This document shows positions 45,244-57,929 of a stretch of 62,000 nt of DNA, in pieces; position 1 is the stretch's first letter; every line of letters starts with the position of its first letter. The stretch lies in NCBI GenBank assembly GCA_012295275.1, contig CM022667.1, forward strand, positions 17,412,745-17,474,744. Direction: 5' to 3'. The notes under the pieces are model-generated. The model was not told the origin of the DNA. It saw only the letters and a program-made list of their open reading frames with translations, and searched no databases. A program made the position numbers and the translations under genes. The DNA comes from Chrysomallon squamiferum. Taxonomy: Eukaryota; Mollusca; Gastropoda; Neomphalida; Peltospiridae.

Positions 45244-46550
45244 TATCTATAAAAAAAACTCTCCAAACAATGAATCTAAAATTCTTAAAATGTTTTATAT
45301 ATATCATAAATTTTTGTAAGACTTTTTACACAGACTTACATTTTAGACAAACATTTATTGTTAACATTAAAAGTAATTTCAAGCAAAGTAAACTGAATTC
45401 ATTTGCTGAATTTCTTTTTCTTTTTTTAAAGAAAAGAAATAGGAAAAGAAGATCTTTTTTCAGAATTATTTAGATATTAAGCAAAGTATTGTTTAAAATT
45501 TTACTTTGGCTGAATTTTGTCAGTATAGCATTTTATTTAGTAGGGTAGCATCAAAACTACAATAATATGGTGTTTATTTTGCCATTTTTAACAAAGATGT
45601 ATTCTGCACACCAATTAGCTAAATCGTGTTTGCTTAGCCAACAACAATCTGTATGTTGCACATAGAGTATTAACAGGATTAATAAAGTAAAGTAAAATAA
45701 AAATATAGATGTGTGTGTGTGTGTGTCAGTGAAACTTTAATGTGATTAAAACAATATTGTTTAATTTTATATTTTTACTTTTCATTTTTCTTAGTTTTTG
45801 CAGATTTTCTAGAAGTGCCGTGTTACTTATTTCTTCTTCTTCTTATTATTATTATTATTATTATTTGTTTATTTATTCTGATGTTTTCTGGGTATAATTA
45901 TTTTACTGTATTTGGGGTTTGGGAGGGTGGTGTGGTTGAATGGGATGGAGTGTATGTTTATGTTTCTGTGTAAATTACTAAACTTGTATAATAAGAAATA
46001 AAGTGCTAGATTTCCAAAGTACTTTGTGGGTTTTCTTTCATTTAATAAAATAAATAATTCAAATTAAAAATAAAATATATTTATTTTTCTATTTTTACCT
46101 TTTTGATTCAAGAATTTTTTTTTTTTTTTTTTTTTTTTTTCGGTTTCTTCTTATTATTAAATTTTGTATTAATAGTATATCCAATTTTAAAATAGCCCCT
46201 TTCAAACTTAAACTGAAGCTAGCAAAGTGTTATTTTGAACGTTTGTCATTTTTAAATAGAAATGTAGACGTGATAAACAATGAGGTTTGTGTGCATTATT
46301 TTGTTACACGTCAACTGCAGCCACACTACTGACTACAATATCGGGACAGAGGTGTATAAAATACCAATCATATTTATCAGTAAATAACCGGTTCACGTTG
46401 AAAATATTCAATAAACCGCTACGTTGAGCAGTGGTAATAGTCCATACGGTTGAAAAGCACGCTGACCTTCAAATACGTTTGTTTTTTTCCATAGATTTTG
46501 TTCATGTAAATCATGAACGTTCCACAAGCCTGGAGCAAACTTTGGTGGAA
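45244..46550. other. IMPA1 3' untranslated region and flank
   Basis: The probable 3' untranslated region runs to AATAAA at 45997-46002. It is followed by a T-homopolymer (about 46116-46140) and non-repetitive sequence without a supported gene up to the - strand candidate exons. Confidence 0.4.
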
Positions 46551-46628
46551 AATGACGTCAGCTGTATGCTGAATCAGTCGAAAAAACACTGACGTACGTG
46601 CGATCAAAGTTCATGAAGTCCTTGACTT
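46536..46628. repeat. Direct repeat, copy 1 of 2
   Basis: About 92 bases nearly identical to 47919-48010 in the same orientation, including GACGTCAGCTGTATGCTGAA. It overlaps the candidate - strand exon at 46558-46667. Confidence 0.9.
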
Positions 46629-46667
46629 CAGCAGCATCTTGCTGCATGCGTTCAGTACCCTCCTTAT
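46558..46667 (-). CDS. Candidate terminal exon of an unidentified gene (hydrophilic tail)
   Basis: On the - strand, an acceptor-like TTTCTTTGAAG at 46668 is followed by an open exon of 35 codons (phase 1 entry) ending in a TGA at 46560-46558. The peptide contains KEGTERMQQDAAEVKDFMNF and ends in FSTDSAYS. Its balanced composition is unlike the neighbouring low-complexity DNA. About 92 bases covering its 3' part and flank recur at 47919-48010. I recognise no family. It could be a final exon downstream of the transmembrane exon at 46747-46892, but I found no good donor in the required phase. Confidence 0.3.
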
Positions 46668-46746
46668 CTTCAAAGAAAGGTTAAAAAGAAATAAAAAAAA
46701 TAGTGCATCCATCATGCCACAGAATAGCTAAAGTCAGCATCCACAT

Positions 46747-46892
46747 TTAGTGCGGATGGACTCGTCTAAATCCAGAAATGTGACGTACTCTGACAAAGAC
46801 GATAGAAACAACTATTAATACTAACATGACGACCCAAGGCAGCAAAGATGACCAAAATCCGTCACTACAGTTTGCCTCTTTCTTTAAACTAC
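46747..46892 (-). CDS. Candidate terminal exon with a transmembrane helix
   Basis: On the - strand, a good acceptor (TTGTTCCTGTGTCAG) at 46893 is followed by 47 codons (phase 1 entry) and a stop at 46749-46747. The peptide has a hydrophilic start with one Cys, a clear helix LLPWVVMLVLIVVSIVFV, then a short basic tail rich in Arg and His (RVRHISGFRRVHPH). This is the layout of the last exon of a type I membrane protein. Upstream exons would lie to the right on the - strand and were not found. Confidence 0.35.
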
Positions 46893-47156
46893 CTGACACA
46901 GGAACAAGAAACTATTCTATAAACTTGGATGATTTTGATATATAAAAATTATGATTTGTTCCTAAATTGTGACTTTATTCGCTACAAAATATATGTAAAA
47001 TATGTAAAAATGTGTATGTGTGTGTGTGTGTATTGCCCTCACATATGTTACAAAACATACACATGAATATGATGAATACAGTTTATTAATGTATTCTGCG
47101 GTGGGGGGGAATATATATATATATATTAAATTTTATTTTAATTATTATTATTATTA

Positions 47157-47211
<55 letters not shown>

Positions 47212-48640
47212 GTATTTTTTCCTTTATAATGAAACCACTTGAAAATTATATTTTACAAAAACCAGCATTTTTAACTGATTTTATACCTCTTTTATATTTT
47301 TTATTTGATTTGATTTATTGATTTATTTAAATTATTATTACTTTTTTTAAATAAAGCCATGGTGTTTAGGGATTAAGCAAGAATTAATCTGCAGCTAATT
47401 ATGTTGAAATGTCATGTTAAGTTAATAAATTTATAGTGTTGTTATTTCATTCTGATTAATGTAGCAGTTTGTCAGAGCTAGTGCTGATACAGATTCAGAA
47501 ACGTATTGTGTTGTTTGTTGTTTTTTTTTTTTTTGTTGTTGTTGGGGTTTTTTTGTGCACTTAATGTGTTAATTAAACAGTTTAACACTGTGCCAAAGAT
47601 ATTTTTAAAAATTAAGAAAAAGTTTGTATTGTTTTTTGTTTTTTTTATAATTTCTTTTGGAACATTTGGAAATTTCATAAATAGCATAGAACAAAATTCT
47701 GGAATATTATTTCAGATGTAATGGAAACCAAACATCAATACGAGAAACCCAACATCAGATTTCATGAATAATGAGAACTGTATGATCTGGGGAAAGATAA
47801 TCTTAGTGCTTTTCATCAAAGTGATTTACGTCCCGTTAAATTCTCTCTCTCGTGTATTACTGGACATAATTTTTTTGGGGGGGGTTGAAAACGTAGATGG
47901 CACAAAAAAAAAAAAGAACAAACTTTGTTGGAAAATGACGTCAGCTGTATGCTGAATCAGTCGAAAAAACACTGACGTACGTGCGATCAAAGTTCATGAA
48001 GTCCTTGACTAAATAAATAATTAAATGAAAAAATAAAAAATAAAAAGCAGTTGTTGTTGTGATGGTGACTGAGAAATATTGGCACATACAAACACACATT
48101 TACACATACATACACACAGACTTTCATATGTGTGTGTATGTGTTTCTATCTGTGACTGTGTTTATGTATGTATGTCAATAGATAATTGTGTGTGTGTCTG
48201 TGTGACTGTGTGTATATTGGTCTGTCTGTGTGTATGTGTGTCTGTTACTGTGTATGACTATAATGTCTTCTGTATTGTTTTGAAATAATTAATTGACCAT
48301 GTGTAAATGAAAAAAAAAAAATATTGTGCTTAAATTTAAAATGAAAAAAAAAACCAAATGTATTTTCACCATTTACTCTTACAGTTAACAATTGACATTA
48401 CTGCAAAATATATTTTATGTTTTATTACAGCGGCAACAATAAAACACAAGTATTCTAGCTGCGTGTGTCTGTGTGTATCTGTAGGTGTTGATGCATGCCT
48501 GTCTTGGAATGGGCGTGGTGTAATCCAAATTAATTTAATATGCAACGCAGCGAAAACATCAAAATGATGAATGAAAAAAACCCAGCGTTAACACGAAAAC
48601 AATAAAAAGAATAAAAAGAAATAATCATTATACAAACAAT
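46893..48640. other. Intergenic region with TA, T and GT repeats
   Basis: It contains (TA)n at about 47166-47208, T-homopolymers near 47520, GT repeats at 48120-48250, and direct-repeat copy 2. No gene was established. The first exon of the + strand small-protein gene should lie between here and 48999. Confidence 0.4.
47919..48010. repeat. Direct repeat, copy 2 of 2
   Basis: Nearly identical to 46536-46628. Only the 3' portion of the candidate exon is present, so this copy is truncated. Confidence 0.9.
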
Positions 48641-48924
48641 ATGGAAGTCGGTGTGGTAGTGTTTTTTGTTGCCGTTGTTACCAGAGTGGTTGCGATTGCT
48701 GTTGACGTGGATCATGTAAGAAACATGGATGAAAGCATTTTAAAGAAAACTAATCGAGGTTACATTTGTTTCCTTACATAGATATCTACACACAACGCAC
48801 ACAAAGACACACATACACAAACCCATACAGGAATACATTCGCACACACAAATACATATACATAGTACACGTACAAACAATCATACGCTTTGCATCCAAGG
48901 TATTAATAATTATTTATAATAATT

Positions 48925-48925
48925 C

Positions 48926-48976
<51 letters not shown>
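48925..48976 (+). repeat. (ATT)n microsatellite
   Basis: About 17 ATT units ending 22 bases before the acceptor at 48999. Confidence 0.95.
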
Positions 48977-48978
<2 letters not shown>

Positions 48979-48999
48979 TGTTGTTGTTGTTTGTTTTAG

Positions 49000-49783
<784 letters not shown>

Positions 49784-50217
49784 AAGTCACATATTGTGAC
49801 AGAATAAATAAATATCTGTTTTGAATGCAGAATTTTTTTTTTTTTTTTTTTTTTCTCTCTTTTTCCTCTCCTTTTCTTTTTGTATTAGTTTTAATCAATT
49901 ATTTAATTATTTCGTAGCACAAAGCGGAAATTTATAAAGTTTCTGAGCTGGGACAGTAACAGGCAAAATAGTAGCTGGCTGTCAACATTTATTTGCTACC
50001 AGTTTAGTTTCGCTCACTAAACTACAACTGTTAAAGATTCACATTTAATAATCCTGTATTTATAATTTTCCTTCTTATTATTTATAAGAACATAGCGTCT
50101 ATGGCAAGCATTCAAAATATGACCGCGTCAAAAAATTTACCATAACAGAAACGTTTCACTGGCGTCCCTCTTCCTAACCTATCTCAAATAAATACACATC
50201 GCAAAAACATGCACGCA

Positions 50218-50249
<32 letters not shown>

Positions 50250-52799
50250 CATATATATGCACATCAAAAATATGTATTAGTAATATTATTAAGTCTTTGT
50301 GTTGCTAATGTTGCTATCACTTCAATCCTATTACTACTACTGCTGCTACTATTACCACTATTACTAATAATATTAGTGCTACTACCTGCTAATACAATTT
50401 CTGCTATTAACGCTATTAATACTACTGTTACTGCCAGTACTGCTGCTGGTGATATTACCACTATCAACACGACAACGACTACGGCTACAACGACTAGCTC
50501 TTCTCAGACTGACAATGGGAAGATTCATCTAAGAATATTCCGTGTTGTAATGTTTTCATCTCAATACATTTAGTGTGTGTCTTATATGTGGACGTGCGTA
50601 CGTGCGTTTGTGCAAGCTATTGACTGATGAAAGTGCCTGAATGTATTATATATACAGGAATCAAAATTCTGTTGTTGTAGCCGATTAGTCACTGCACGTA
50701 GACAGATACCGCTGAGACTGTGCTGTTTGCAAATGACTATATGACAAATGCAAATAGCAAATTTGTTTCTACATAAATTTAATGAAAATAAAAATTAATG
50801 TTAAAACATCAGATAATTAGTATTTGTTTTTGATTGTTTATTTTAATTTATCAGAAAAATTATTTTACAAAGAAAAATACATTACAAAAAAAAGTAAAGA
50901 AAGAAGTCTGTGATGTTGTTAACATCTAATATTATCTTACAGAGAGGCTTGTATTTTGTATGATGTCCGAGTTAATTTGTAGAAAAAGATGTTTCAAAGT
51001 ACTGGCAGCTGTATGCGTGGTAAAAGTAATAAACATAGTATTAATAGATGTTGTATAAATAACAGTAGTCGTCACAGTGCAGTGGTCGTCGCCGTGATAG
51101 CAGTTGTAATAGTAATAGTTATTGCTGTAGCAGAGACGCTGATGTAGTGGTAGTAGTAGAAGTAGTGGAACTAGCAGCATCAGCAGAAGGGTCGCTACAG
51201 TCGTTGGAGTGGGTATAGTGTGTACCTCGAACACTTTTTTCTTCTCGTCAAAGAAATCTGATTCATGTTCCAGTTCCAAGAATTTCTGATCTCTGAAGTG
51301 TTAATCTTTAATCAGTTTTAAACTGATGTTTTTTTTTTTCCCTTAGTTGTTTTGAAGACGTTAGGAAATGGGGAGAATTGGGTCACATCGGGAGATTTGG
51401 GAAAATGGGATTCTATGCTGTAGTAACATACAAGAAACTAACAAACATCTTTTATTGAAGATATTGATAATATTAATATTCAAGAACCGTGTTAACTACA
51501 ATATGGTATATTAATAATCTTTCTTTAGTTATGCTTATACATAGTCACTATTCAACATTCATTATCACTGCTGGCACAAGACCTGCATCATTGTTTTCTT
51601 TTGAAAATTTCTTAGCATCATGATTTTTAATTGTATATTTTTGTTAATACGAGTAACATTTACTACATGTCTGGAGGCAGAAGTGAGACACCCACTGGAG
51701 AAAACCGCGAACACTACATACTATACTACACATACCGCGACATAACAGAGGCAAGACAAAACGTCCATTAAACATCATCTAACTAAGATACATGGCATTA
51801 ACGAATAAAATGTAGGTTGAAAAAAAAAATTGTTTTCTATGCTTGTAGTGTTTTCCCGTGAGCGTGTGACAAGAATCAAAGGTCTTCAGATAATTGTATC
51901 TTTGAATTTGATTACAGGTTTACAGAACAGATTTACAGCGTCTGTCTGAATTCTCCCTCAGTAATCCCCGTTCTCCCTTAATTATAACAATCATTGCTGA
52001 AGTAGTATTCGTAGTAGTAGAAGAAGTAATAGTAACATTGTAATAGCAGGATTATCATTTGTTATTATTATAGCAATTATTGCTGAAGTAGTATTGGTAG
52101 TAGTAGAATGAAGTAGTAGTTGTATAATTGTAATAGTAGGGCTATCATTTCTCGTTTTATAACTAGCAATTATGCTGAATTAGTACTAGTGGTAGTAGTA
52201 GAAGAAGTAGTAGTTGTCAGATTGTAATAGTAGAACTAGCAGTTGTTGTTATGACAGTTATAGTTGCAATTATTGCAGAAACAGTACGACAGTAGTCGAA
52301 GAAAAAGTAGTACTACAATTTTATTAGCGGGACTATCATTTGTTGTGATTATAACTATGATAGTAGCGATTATTGCTGAAGTAGTACGGTAGTAGTAGAA
52401 TAACAAGTAATAGTAACATTTTAATAGTAGATGCTGTTATAACTGTGATAGTAGCCATTATTGTTGAAGTAGTACTAAAAAGAATTAGTAGTGAAATTTT
52501 AATAGCAGGACTATCATTTATTGATAGAAGCAATTATTGCAGAAGCGATAGTCGTGCATAGATGAGAATTTTTTTAATGCTGATTATTACTAAACCTTCC
52601 AGTTATTACAACTCTCCAGCATATTCTCACCAATAAACCACCATAACTGATTTCGTTTTTTATCTATATTTTAAAAATAATACTACTAATAATAAAAATT
52701 TAAATATAGATAGATAGATAGATTCTGAAAAGTGGTATTTCAGTACATCTTTCTATATGGTTCTATGTGAATTGTGAATTTTAAATGTTCTTTCACAAA
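49784..52799. other. Intergenic region with degenerate trinucleotide-like repeats
   Basis: It contains a T-run (49831-49852), CACG repeats (50211-50250), ACT/GCT-rich DNA (50280-50520), AGT-rich DNA (51050-51190) and the 51985-52560 array. A short open stretch at about 51347-51459 lacks any supporting homologue. No gene was supported. Confidence 0.45.
51985..52560 (+). repeat. Diverged tandem repeat of about 100-bp units
   Basis: About six units share the order CAATTATTGCTGAAGTAGTA, a GTAGTAG-rich part, a TTGTAATAG part and ACTATCATTTGTTGT. Units are strongly diverged in the trinucleotide part. Confidence 0.7.
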
Positions 52800-53717
52800 A
52801 AATGAAAATTGAGAAAAATGAGATGGATTTTTATCATTTGATGCTCTTTTATTTCTGGAAAGGAAAAATGCTATACTATTAGCAAAAAAAAAAAAAAAAA
52901 AAATTTTTATGAAGATATGTAACGCTGAGAGTACTTTCGTTAGGGGTTTGCTAAGTTCAGAAGTGGAAGACAGAGAACATTCTAGTGTGCCTGACATCAC
53001 TGATGATAATCAGAACAAAATGCTAATTAAACATCATCCAGATCATATGACACAGGACATTGCAGAGATACTCCACATATCTCAAAATTATGAGTATTGT
53101 AAGTCTTTGGTAACATTTGGATATATGATATTTGGGTGCTTCAGTATTAACTGAAAAATTGTTTAATGGATCGCATTTCCATCTGCAATTCTATACTCAA
53201 ATGCAGCGAAAATGACCAGGTTTTGGAAACAATAAACATATGTGGTGTTTATAACAATGAGAAGAGAAAAACGTTCTGGAGTAAATGAAATAAAGCATCA
53301 CAGTTAAATATTGCAAACACCGAAGAAGGTTAGTTTTATGTATCTGGTGGGACTGGAAAGGTTTTATGAGCTTCTTCCACAAAATCAGACTCTGGTACAG
53401 CTTGAGTGGGATATCCTATCACAAAGTCTGCACTGCCCTGACCTTGCTCCTTCAGATTTCCACTTATTTCAAACCCTACAAAATTCTTCTAAAAAGGAAG
53501 AACTTCAGTTTTCTGGAAGCCTATGAAAACCAATTAAACTAGTTCATATCCTAGAAAGATGCCAAGTTCTTGTAGAATAGAATTGTGAAGCTGCCTGAAA
53601 GATGGTGAAAGACAGTGGAATAAAATTGTGGTTGAATACCTCTGCGTAAAAAGATCTAAATATTTTCTTTGACTTTCACTTAAAAAACACTATGAACTTT
53701 TGTTCCATCCTGGTATT
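52800..53717 (+). pseudogene. Degenerate mariner transposase (Tc1/mariner element relic)
   Basis: Fragments in shifting frames follow the order of a mariner transposase: MDFYHLMLFYFWKGK (N terminus), VEDREHSSVPDITDDNQNK and TQDIAEILHISQ (helix-turn-helix part), then a TPKKV...LYELLPQNQT-like stretch (53321-53390), QLEWDILSQSLHCPDLAPSDFHLFQTLQNS (written here only as its family hallmark region, 53398-53490), and KLPERW near 53590. Stops and frameshifts are numerous. Near 53690-53717, GAACTTTTGTTCCATCCTGGTA resembles a mariner terminal repeat. I could not find the left terminal repeat. The element is inactive and lies between the two small-protein genes. Confidence 0.85.
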
Positions 53718-53825
53718 ATCCAGTGTATTTGTGTCACCGTGTTATGTACACATTAATACCTTGTATTTTAAAAATCTCAATTAGAAAAGCAGCAATATAT
53801 TTAAATAATATATATTTTTATTCCG

Positions 53826-53831
53826 TTTATT
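53826..53831 (-). promoter_or_regulatory. Polyadenylation signal of small-protein gene 2
   Basis: AATAAA on the - strand, 73 bases after the stop codon at 53906-53904. It supports the reading of the three upstream exons as a complete gene. Confidence 0.55.
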
Positions 53832-53903
53832 GATTGAAGTGACAACATCTGTATAATCTTTGTCAGAAAGATGTTTCATTTTCTGCCACGTGTTAACTGA
53901 TTT

Positions 53904-55269
53904 TTAGTTTATGTAGTGTGTGAAATCAAAGTATCTAAAAATTTCTGTTTCTGTTGCGACTTTTGAGATATTCAGTGTAGCAGCTGCTCCTAGGATTCCC
54001 CATCTTTGGAGATGTACAGGAACATCAGAGTCAGGTATAAGACCCCTGAAAATATAACTGATATTACTATATTATCTTTATTTCTATTCGTACCGCTGCA
54101 CTATTCTTACTGCTGCACTATTTCATATGCAATATTAGATTCTTGCGAGTCTACAGTCAAGCCTTTTCAAATTGTCACTTATTTTACAAAATTAAGAAAT
54201 ATGTGATAAAAAGAAGCTATTAATACATTTCTATAGTGAATTTTGGAACTGTACTGATACTACTATCAAATTTTGTATTAAATAATTGTTTACCATTTAG
54301 TTTCATTTTCTGTCCCTTCATGTTGAGTCTGAACATTCTCCTTGACTAAAATAGAGAAATCCCGAAGAGCCTCTTCATATGTGCCCGAACGATAAATTTC
54401 TTTAATTACGGCATCATCTTTGTCTTTTGTTTTAAGCTCGTAAAAAACTTTCACGTATAATTTATTGTAGTCAGAGAACCGTTCTAATCGAAACCAAAAC
54501 AACAAATTGTTAGATAACTATAAAAATAATTTTAAGAAAAATAATTTTATAAAAAAGGAAAAGAAAAATATTGCTATTGTAAGAAATACCAGCTTGAGAA
54601 GAACATCAACAGCAGATAGAAAATGAAATCTGGTCCTTTACTACTATTGCTACAGAAATAATTATTACTACATCTATGACTACAACAATATCTGTGACTG
54701 ATGTAACCCCTCTAGCTTCTACAACAGTTATGACCACAACTATAACTATAACAATAGCTATAACTAGTACTACAGCTTTAACTACTACTACAGTTTTAAC
54801 TAATACCTCAGCTGTGACTATTACTATAGCTTATCAATACTGCTACTGCTTTTTTGTCTTTATTTTATTTTTTTTTTTTTTTTTTTTTTATTATTATTAT
54901 TTTTTTTTATTATGATTTAAAGAAAACAAGTAGCAGGTTAGTATAGGAAAAACATAATTTTTTTTTTTGGGGGGGCATCAGTGTAATTTAATTATGTATG
55001 TATGTGTGTATGTAGTATGCATGTATGTTCTGGTTATTAACATGTGTTTGTTTGTATGTGTCTGTGTGTTTGTTTCTAAAGTACCTGCATGTTTTTGTGT
55101 GTGTTTATTTATTTTGATAATATATATGTAAATATATAATAACTTAACTTTTCTGTTGATTGTCCAGCTTATCCAAACGGACTGAATGTGCTTGAGCAGA
55201 GATAAAAAACTGAACACTCACTAAGACAACAATGGAAGCTAGTATGGCTCCTGTTACATTGGCTCTCAT
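53904..55269 (-). CDS. Unrecognised small secreted protein, member 2 (complete, 150 residues)
   Basis: Three - strand exons, 55269-55149, 54483-54294 and 54045-53904, have GT-AG introns of 665 and 248 bases and phases 1 and 2. They join into 150 residues. Residues 1-27 are a signal peptide (MRANVTGAILASIVVLVSV...AQA). The mature part has no Cys. Motifs shared with the + strand paralogue at 49000-49783 are YNKLYVKVFYELKT, YRSGTYEEALRDF, WGLIPDSDV, RWGILGAAATLNISKV and a C-terminal YFDFTHYIN. Asn-x-Ser/Thr sites occur at N4 and in NET and NIS. Conservation of both splice phases, the Trp codon split at the second junction and the C terminus makes chance unlikely. The exons are too short for ordinary gene callers. 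No known family is recognised; function unknown. Confidence 0.78.
54660..54900 (+). repeat. ACT-rich degenerate repeat and T-homopolymer
   Basis: An ACTACTACA-style imperfect repeat followed by a T-run lies within intron 1 of the - strand small gene. The Thr-rich open frame across it is a repeat translation. Confidence 0.6.
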
Positions 55270-56356
55270 ATTTCAAGTTCTTTCGTTTTCTTCTTCTTCT
55301 TTTTTAAAATACTGTAAATGAAAAATGTTTCGATGTTTGATATTTATTTGTATTTATGGTATGTGTTTAGTGTCACAAGTTTAGAGAATATTATGATTAT
55401 GCAAAGTTGTTGTTCACATCTGGTCTGATTGTCATTAAAAAAAATAATGGATCATTGATTATTTTTAATAAATTTATTAATTTATTTTGTTCATATAAAA
55501 TCTATGTCTGTGTATATGGTGTGCGTGATGTACTTGAGTATATTCAGTGTTTATGAGTGTGCATATATGTCTGTGCTTGTGTGTGTGTATGCGTGAGTGT
55601 GAGCGGGCTCGTGTTTGTGTGTGAAGAGAGCAGTTCCATAATGCATGCTGAAGTTTGCTGTTTAGGAAGATCAGTCCTGTGTACTCTGAGCAGTACTTTA
55701 TTATCACTAGAGAATGTCTGCCGTGTGACGCTATGTTCAGAGAAACAATTTAAATTCAGATGGTTCCTTGCTGATAATGATATGCTTCTATATAACATAT
55801 TTTATTCATTCACATTAGTTCTTAGTTATTGCTTAATCAGTCTGTAATAAAATAACTCGAAAATTATCATTCTGGGTATTTGCTGTGAACACTGCACCCA
55901 TAATGCACAGTTTCTATTCAGACTGTTTCAAAGTAGTTAATACATCTTGTCAGTACCAGTTATCTTATTTTAGAAGCAAGGCTTTCATAATAATGAATAC
56001 GTTTATTTATAATTACTGTAAGCATAATCAGAATTGTAGTTTTGTGTTGTAGAACAGTACCGTTCATACAACAGGTATGCAAACAATTAGAAGTGACAAG
56101 TTGTGTGTATGCTCATAAATCGTCTTACAGCCAGTTTGTACACTGATGTCCATTATCAGGTCCTTACACAAACACAATAATGTGGTAGGCATAAACAAGC
56201 AGGCATATGTGTGCGCCTTTGGTCACAGTTATACACACACGAACGTACTGATGTATATACACATACATACATATATACATACACAACAGATACATACATA
56301 TACATAAACGTAAACATGCAAACGTTTTATTTAATTAATTTTTCGTTTTACTTCAG
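55270..56356. other. Region upstream of small gene 2 and of the RPP40 partial copy
   Basis: It contains GT repeats at 55560-55620 and CATA repeats at 56250-56310. No exon was found. In particular, an RPP40 exon 1 able to join the exon at 56357 in phase 0 was not recognised. The promoter of the - strand small gene probably lies just above 55270. Confidence 0.4.
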
Positions 56357-57789
56357 GTCACTGTGGTTTTGCCTGGTTTTGAATCCGTACCTTCGGTAAT
56401 GAAAGATGTTCTTAGAGAAGAACAGGCCTTTCTGATCTGTCAGCTGCCTGCACACACTCTTATTGACAAAGAGTTCATAGAAGCATTTGTCAAGAAAGGT
56501 GTTTTACTAAATATAATTGTTTTTATAAAGCATAGGAAATGCTGTTTCTGTGGTAAAACCTTTATTTACCCGAGAAATAAATGAGTAGAGAAATGTAGTC
56601 TGTAGAGTCTTCTCAGATATTATTAAACATCACCACCTGCAAAATAGGAATCAACATTTACCATAAAACATTTTAAGCTGTTTCTAAACCTTATTAATCT
56701 ATTCAGTACACTTCTTAGGTTATTAGACTTTTATTAATCTATTTAATGCACACATTATGTATTAAACATTTATTAATCTATTTAATGCAGTCATTATGTA
56801 TAAAACATTTATTAATATATTTAATGAAGTCATTATGTTATTAAACATTTATTAATATATTTACTGAAGTCATTATGCTATTAAACATTTATTAATATAT
56901 TTACTGAAGTCATTATGTTATTAAACATTTATTAATATATTTACTGAAGTCATTATGCTATTAAACATTTATTAATATATTTACTGAAGTCATTATGTTA
57001 TTAAACATTTATTAATCTATTTAATGAAGTCATTATACTATTAAACATTTATTAATATATTTAATGAAGTCATTATGTTATTAAACATTTATTAATATAT
57101 TTACTGAAGTCATTATGCTATTAAACATTTATTAATATATTTACTGAAGTCAAGTTATTAAATTATTAATGTATTTACTGCAGTATCTAAAATATTAATG
57201 ATTAACTGCAGTCATTAGATTATGTTTCATTTGTGCAAGGGTGGGTGGTTTTGATCTTTTTTTTTTATTTTTCTTTATCTATTTGTTTTTACTTATTGCT
57301 AGAAAACCAGACTTCCAAATTTATTTTTATTTTAATTTTTACCTTGCAGGTAAGATGTTCATATTTTCTCATGGAACTAACATTGACACAGATAACTGTT
57401 TGGCTCTATTACCAACAGGTAAAAAAAAAAAAAAAAAAAAAAATAAATAAATAAATAAAATTCAAATAAACTTTGATACTGACTTTATTATTGAAAAATG
57501 CAATAAATAACTTTTTGATTATATATTTCTTAGTAAATAAATAAATAATTCTTTGACAAACTTAACAACTTATATATAAAATAATAATAAGTTGCATTTA
57601 TGTAATATTAAATTTGTAATATATCCTAAATGTTATTTATTTATTATTATTGTTGTTGTTTGTATATTATTATTATTTCTTTTTCAGGAACTCTTTTACT
57701 AAATATTACCAAAGAAACATATGAGCAGTTGGGTTTGGAAGGGAAGCCATCAAAATTCAGTACAAGGCAAAATAAACCAAGAAAATATG
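56357..57789 (+). pseudogene. RPP40: Partial, inverted copy of RPP40 (three 5' exons)
   Basis: Three + strand exons join in frame: 56357-56498, 57350-57418 and 57688-57789. They encode VTVVLPGFESVPSVMKDV...IEAFVKK, KMFIFSHGTNIDTDNCLALLPT and TLLLNITKETYEQLGLEGK..., which correspond to the N-terminal part of RNase P subunit p40. The last two exons are base-identical to the - strand exons at 61379-61311 and 61046-60945. No later RPP40 exon follows on this strand: the copy stops with the inverted repeat at about 57929. It is either a truncated duplicate or the true 5' half of a gene split by a misassembled inversion. Confidence 0.75.
56690..57170 (+). repeat. 40-bp minisatellite
   Basis: About 11 units of roughly CATTATGTTATTAAACATTT followed by ATTAATATATTTACTGAAGT. 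It lies in an RPP40 intron. Two units of the same array end the right arm of the inverted duplication at about 61595-61680. Confidence 0.92.
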
Positions 57790-57929
57790 GTGAGCTTTTG
57801 TAGGTTTTGTTGCTTTTAATAATTACATTTTTATTTAACTTTCTGTCTTAGTTATAACTGTTTCTAAGCAATGATAAATTGCTGGTAACTTTTAACATTA
57901 TTCAGCACTGCTGTTCTTAAAAAAAAAGA
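57054..57929 (+). repeat. Inverted duplication, left arm
   Basis: The reverse complement is found at 60805-61680. Exons in the arms are identical and introns differ mainly in homopolymer length and a few bases. The arms are separated by about 2.9 kb of unique sequence. Confidence 0.92.

Noticed and set aside
48641-48715. Hydrophobic ATG-started frame with a good GTAAGA donor, considered as exon 1 of the + strand small gene
   Set aside because: It ends in phase 0 while the exon at 49000 needs phase 1, and it has an acidic residue at position 2, unusual for a signal peptide. Left unassigned.
51347-51459. Short open stretch after a CCCTTAG acceptor-like site
   Set aside because: No donor partner, paralogue or recognisable motif, and the sequence is G-rich and repetitive.
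56690-57170. Regularly spaced repeats considered as a CRISPR-like array
   Set aside because: Units are contiguous 40-bp minisatellite copies without unique spacers, in an animal genome.
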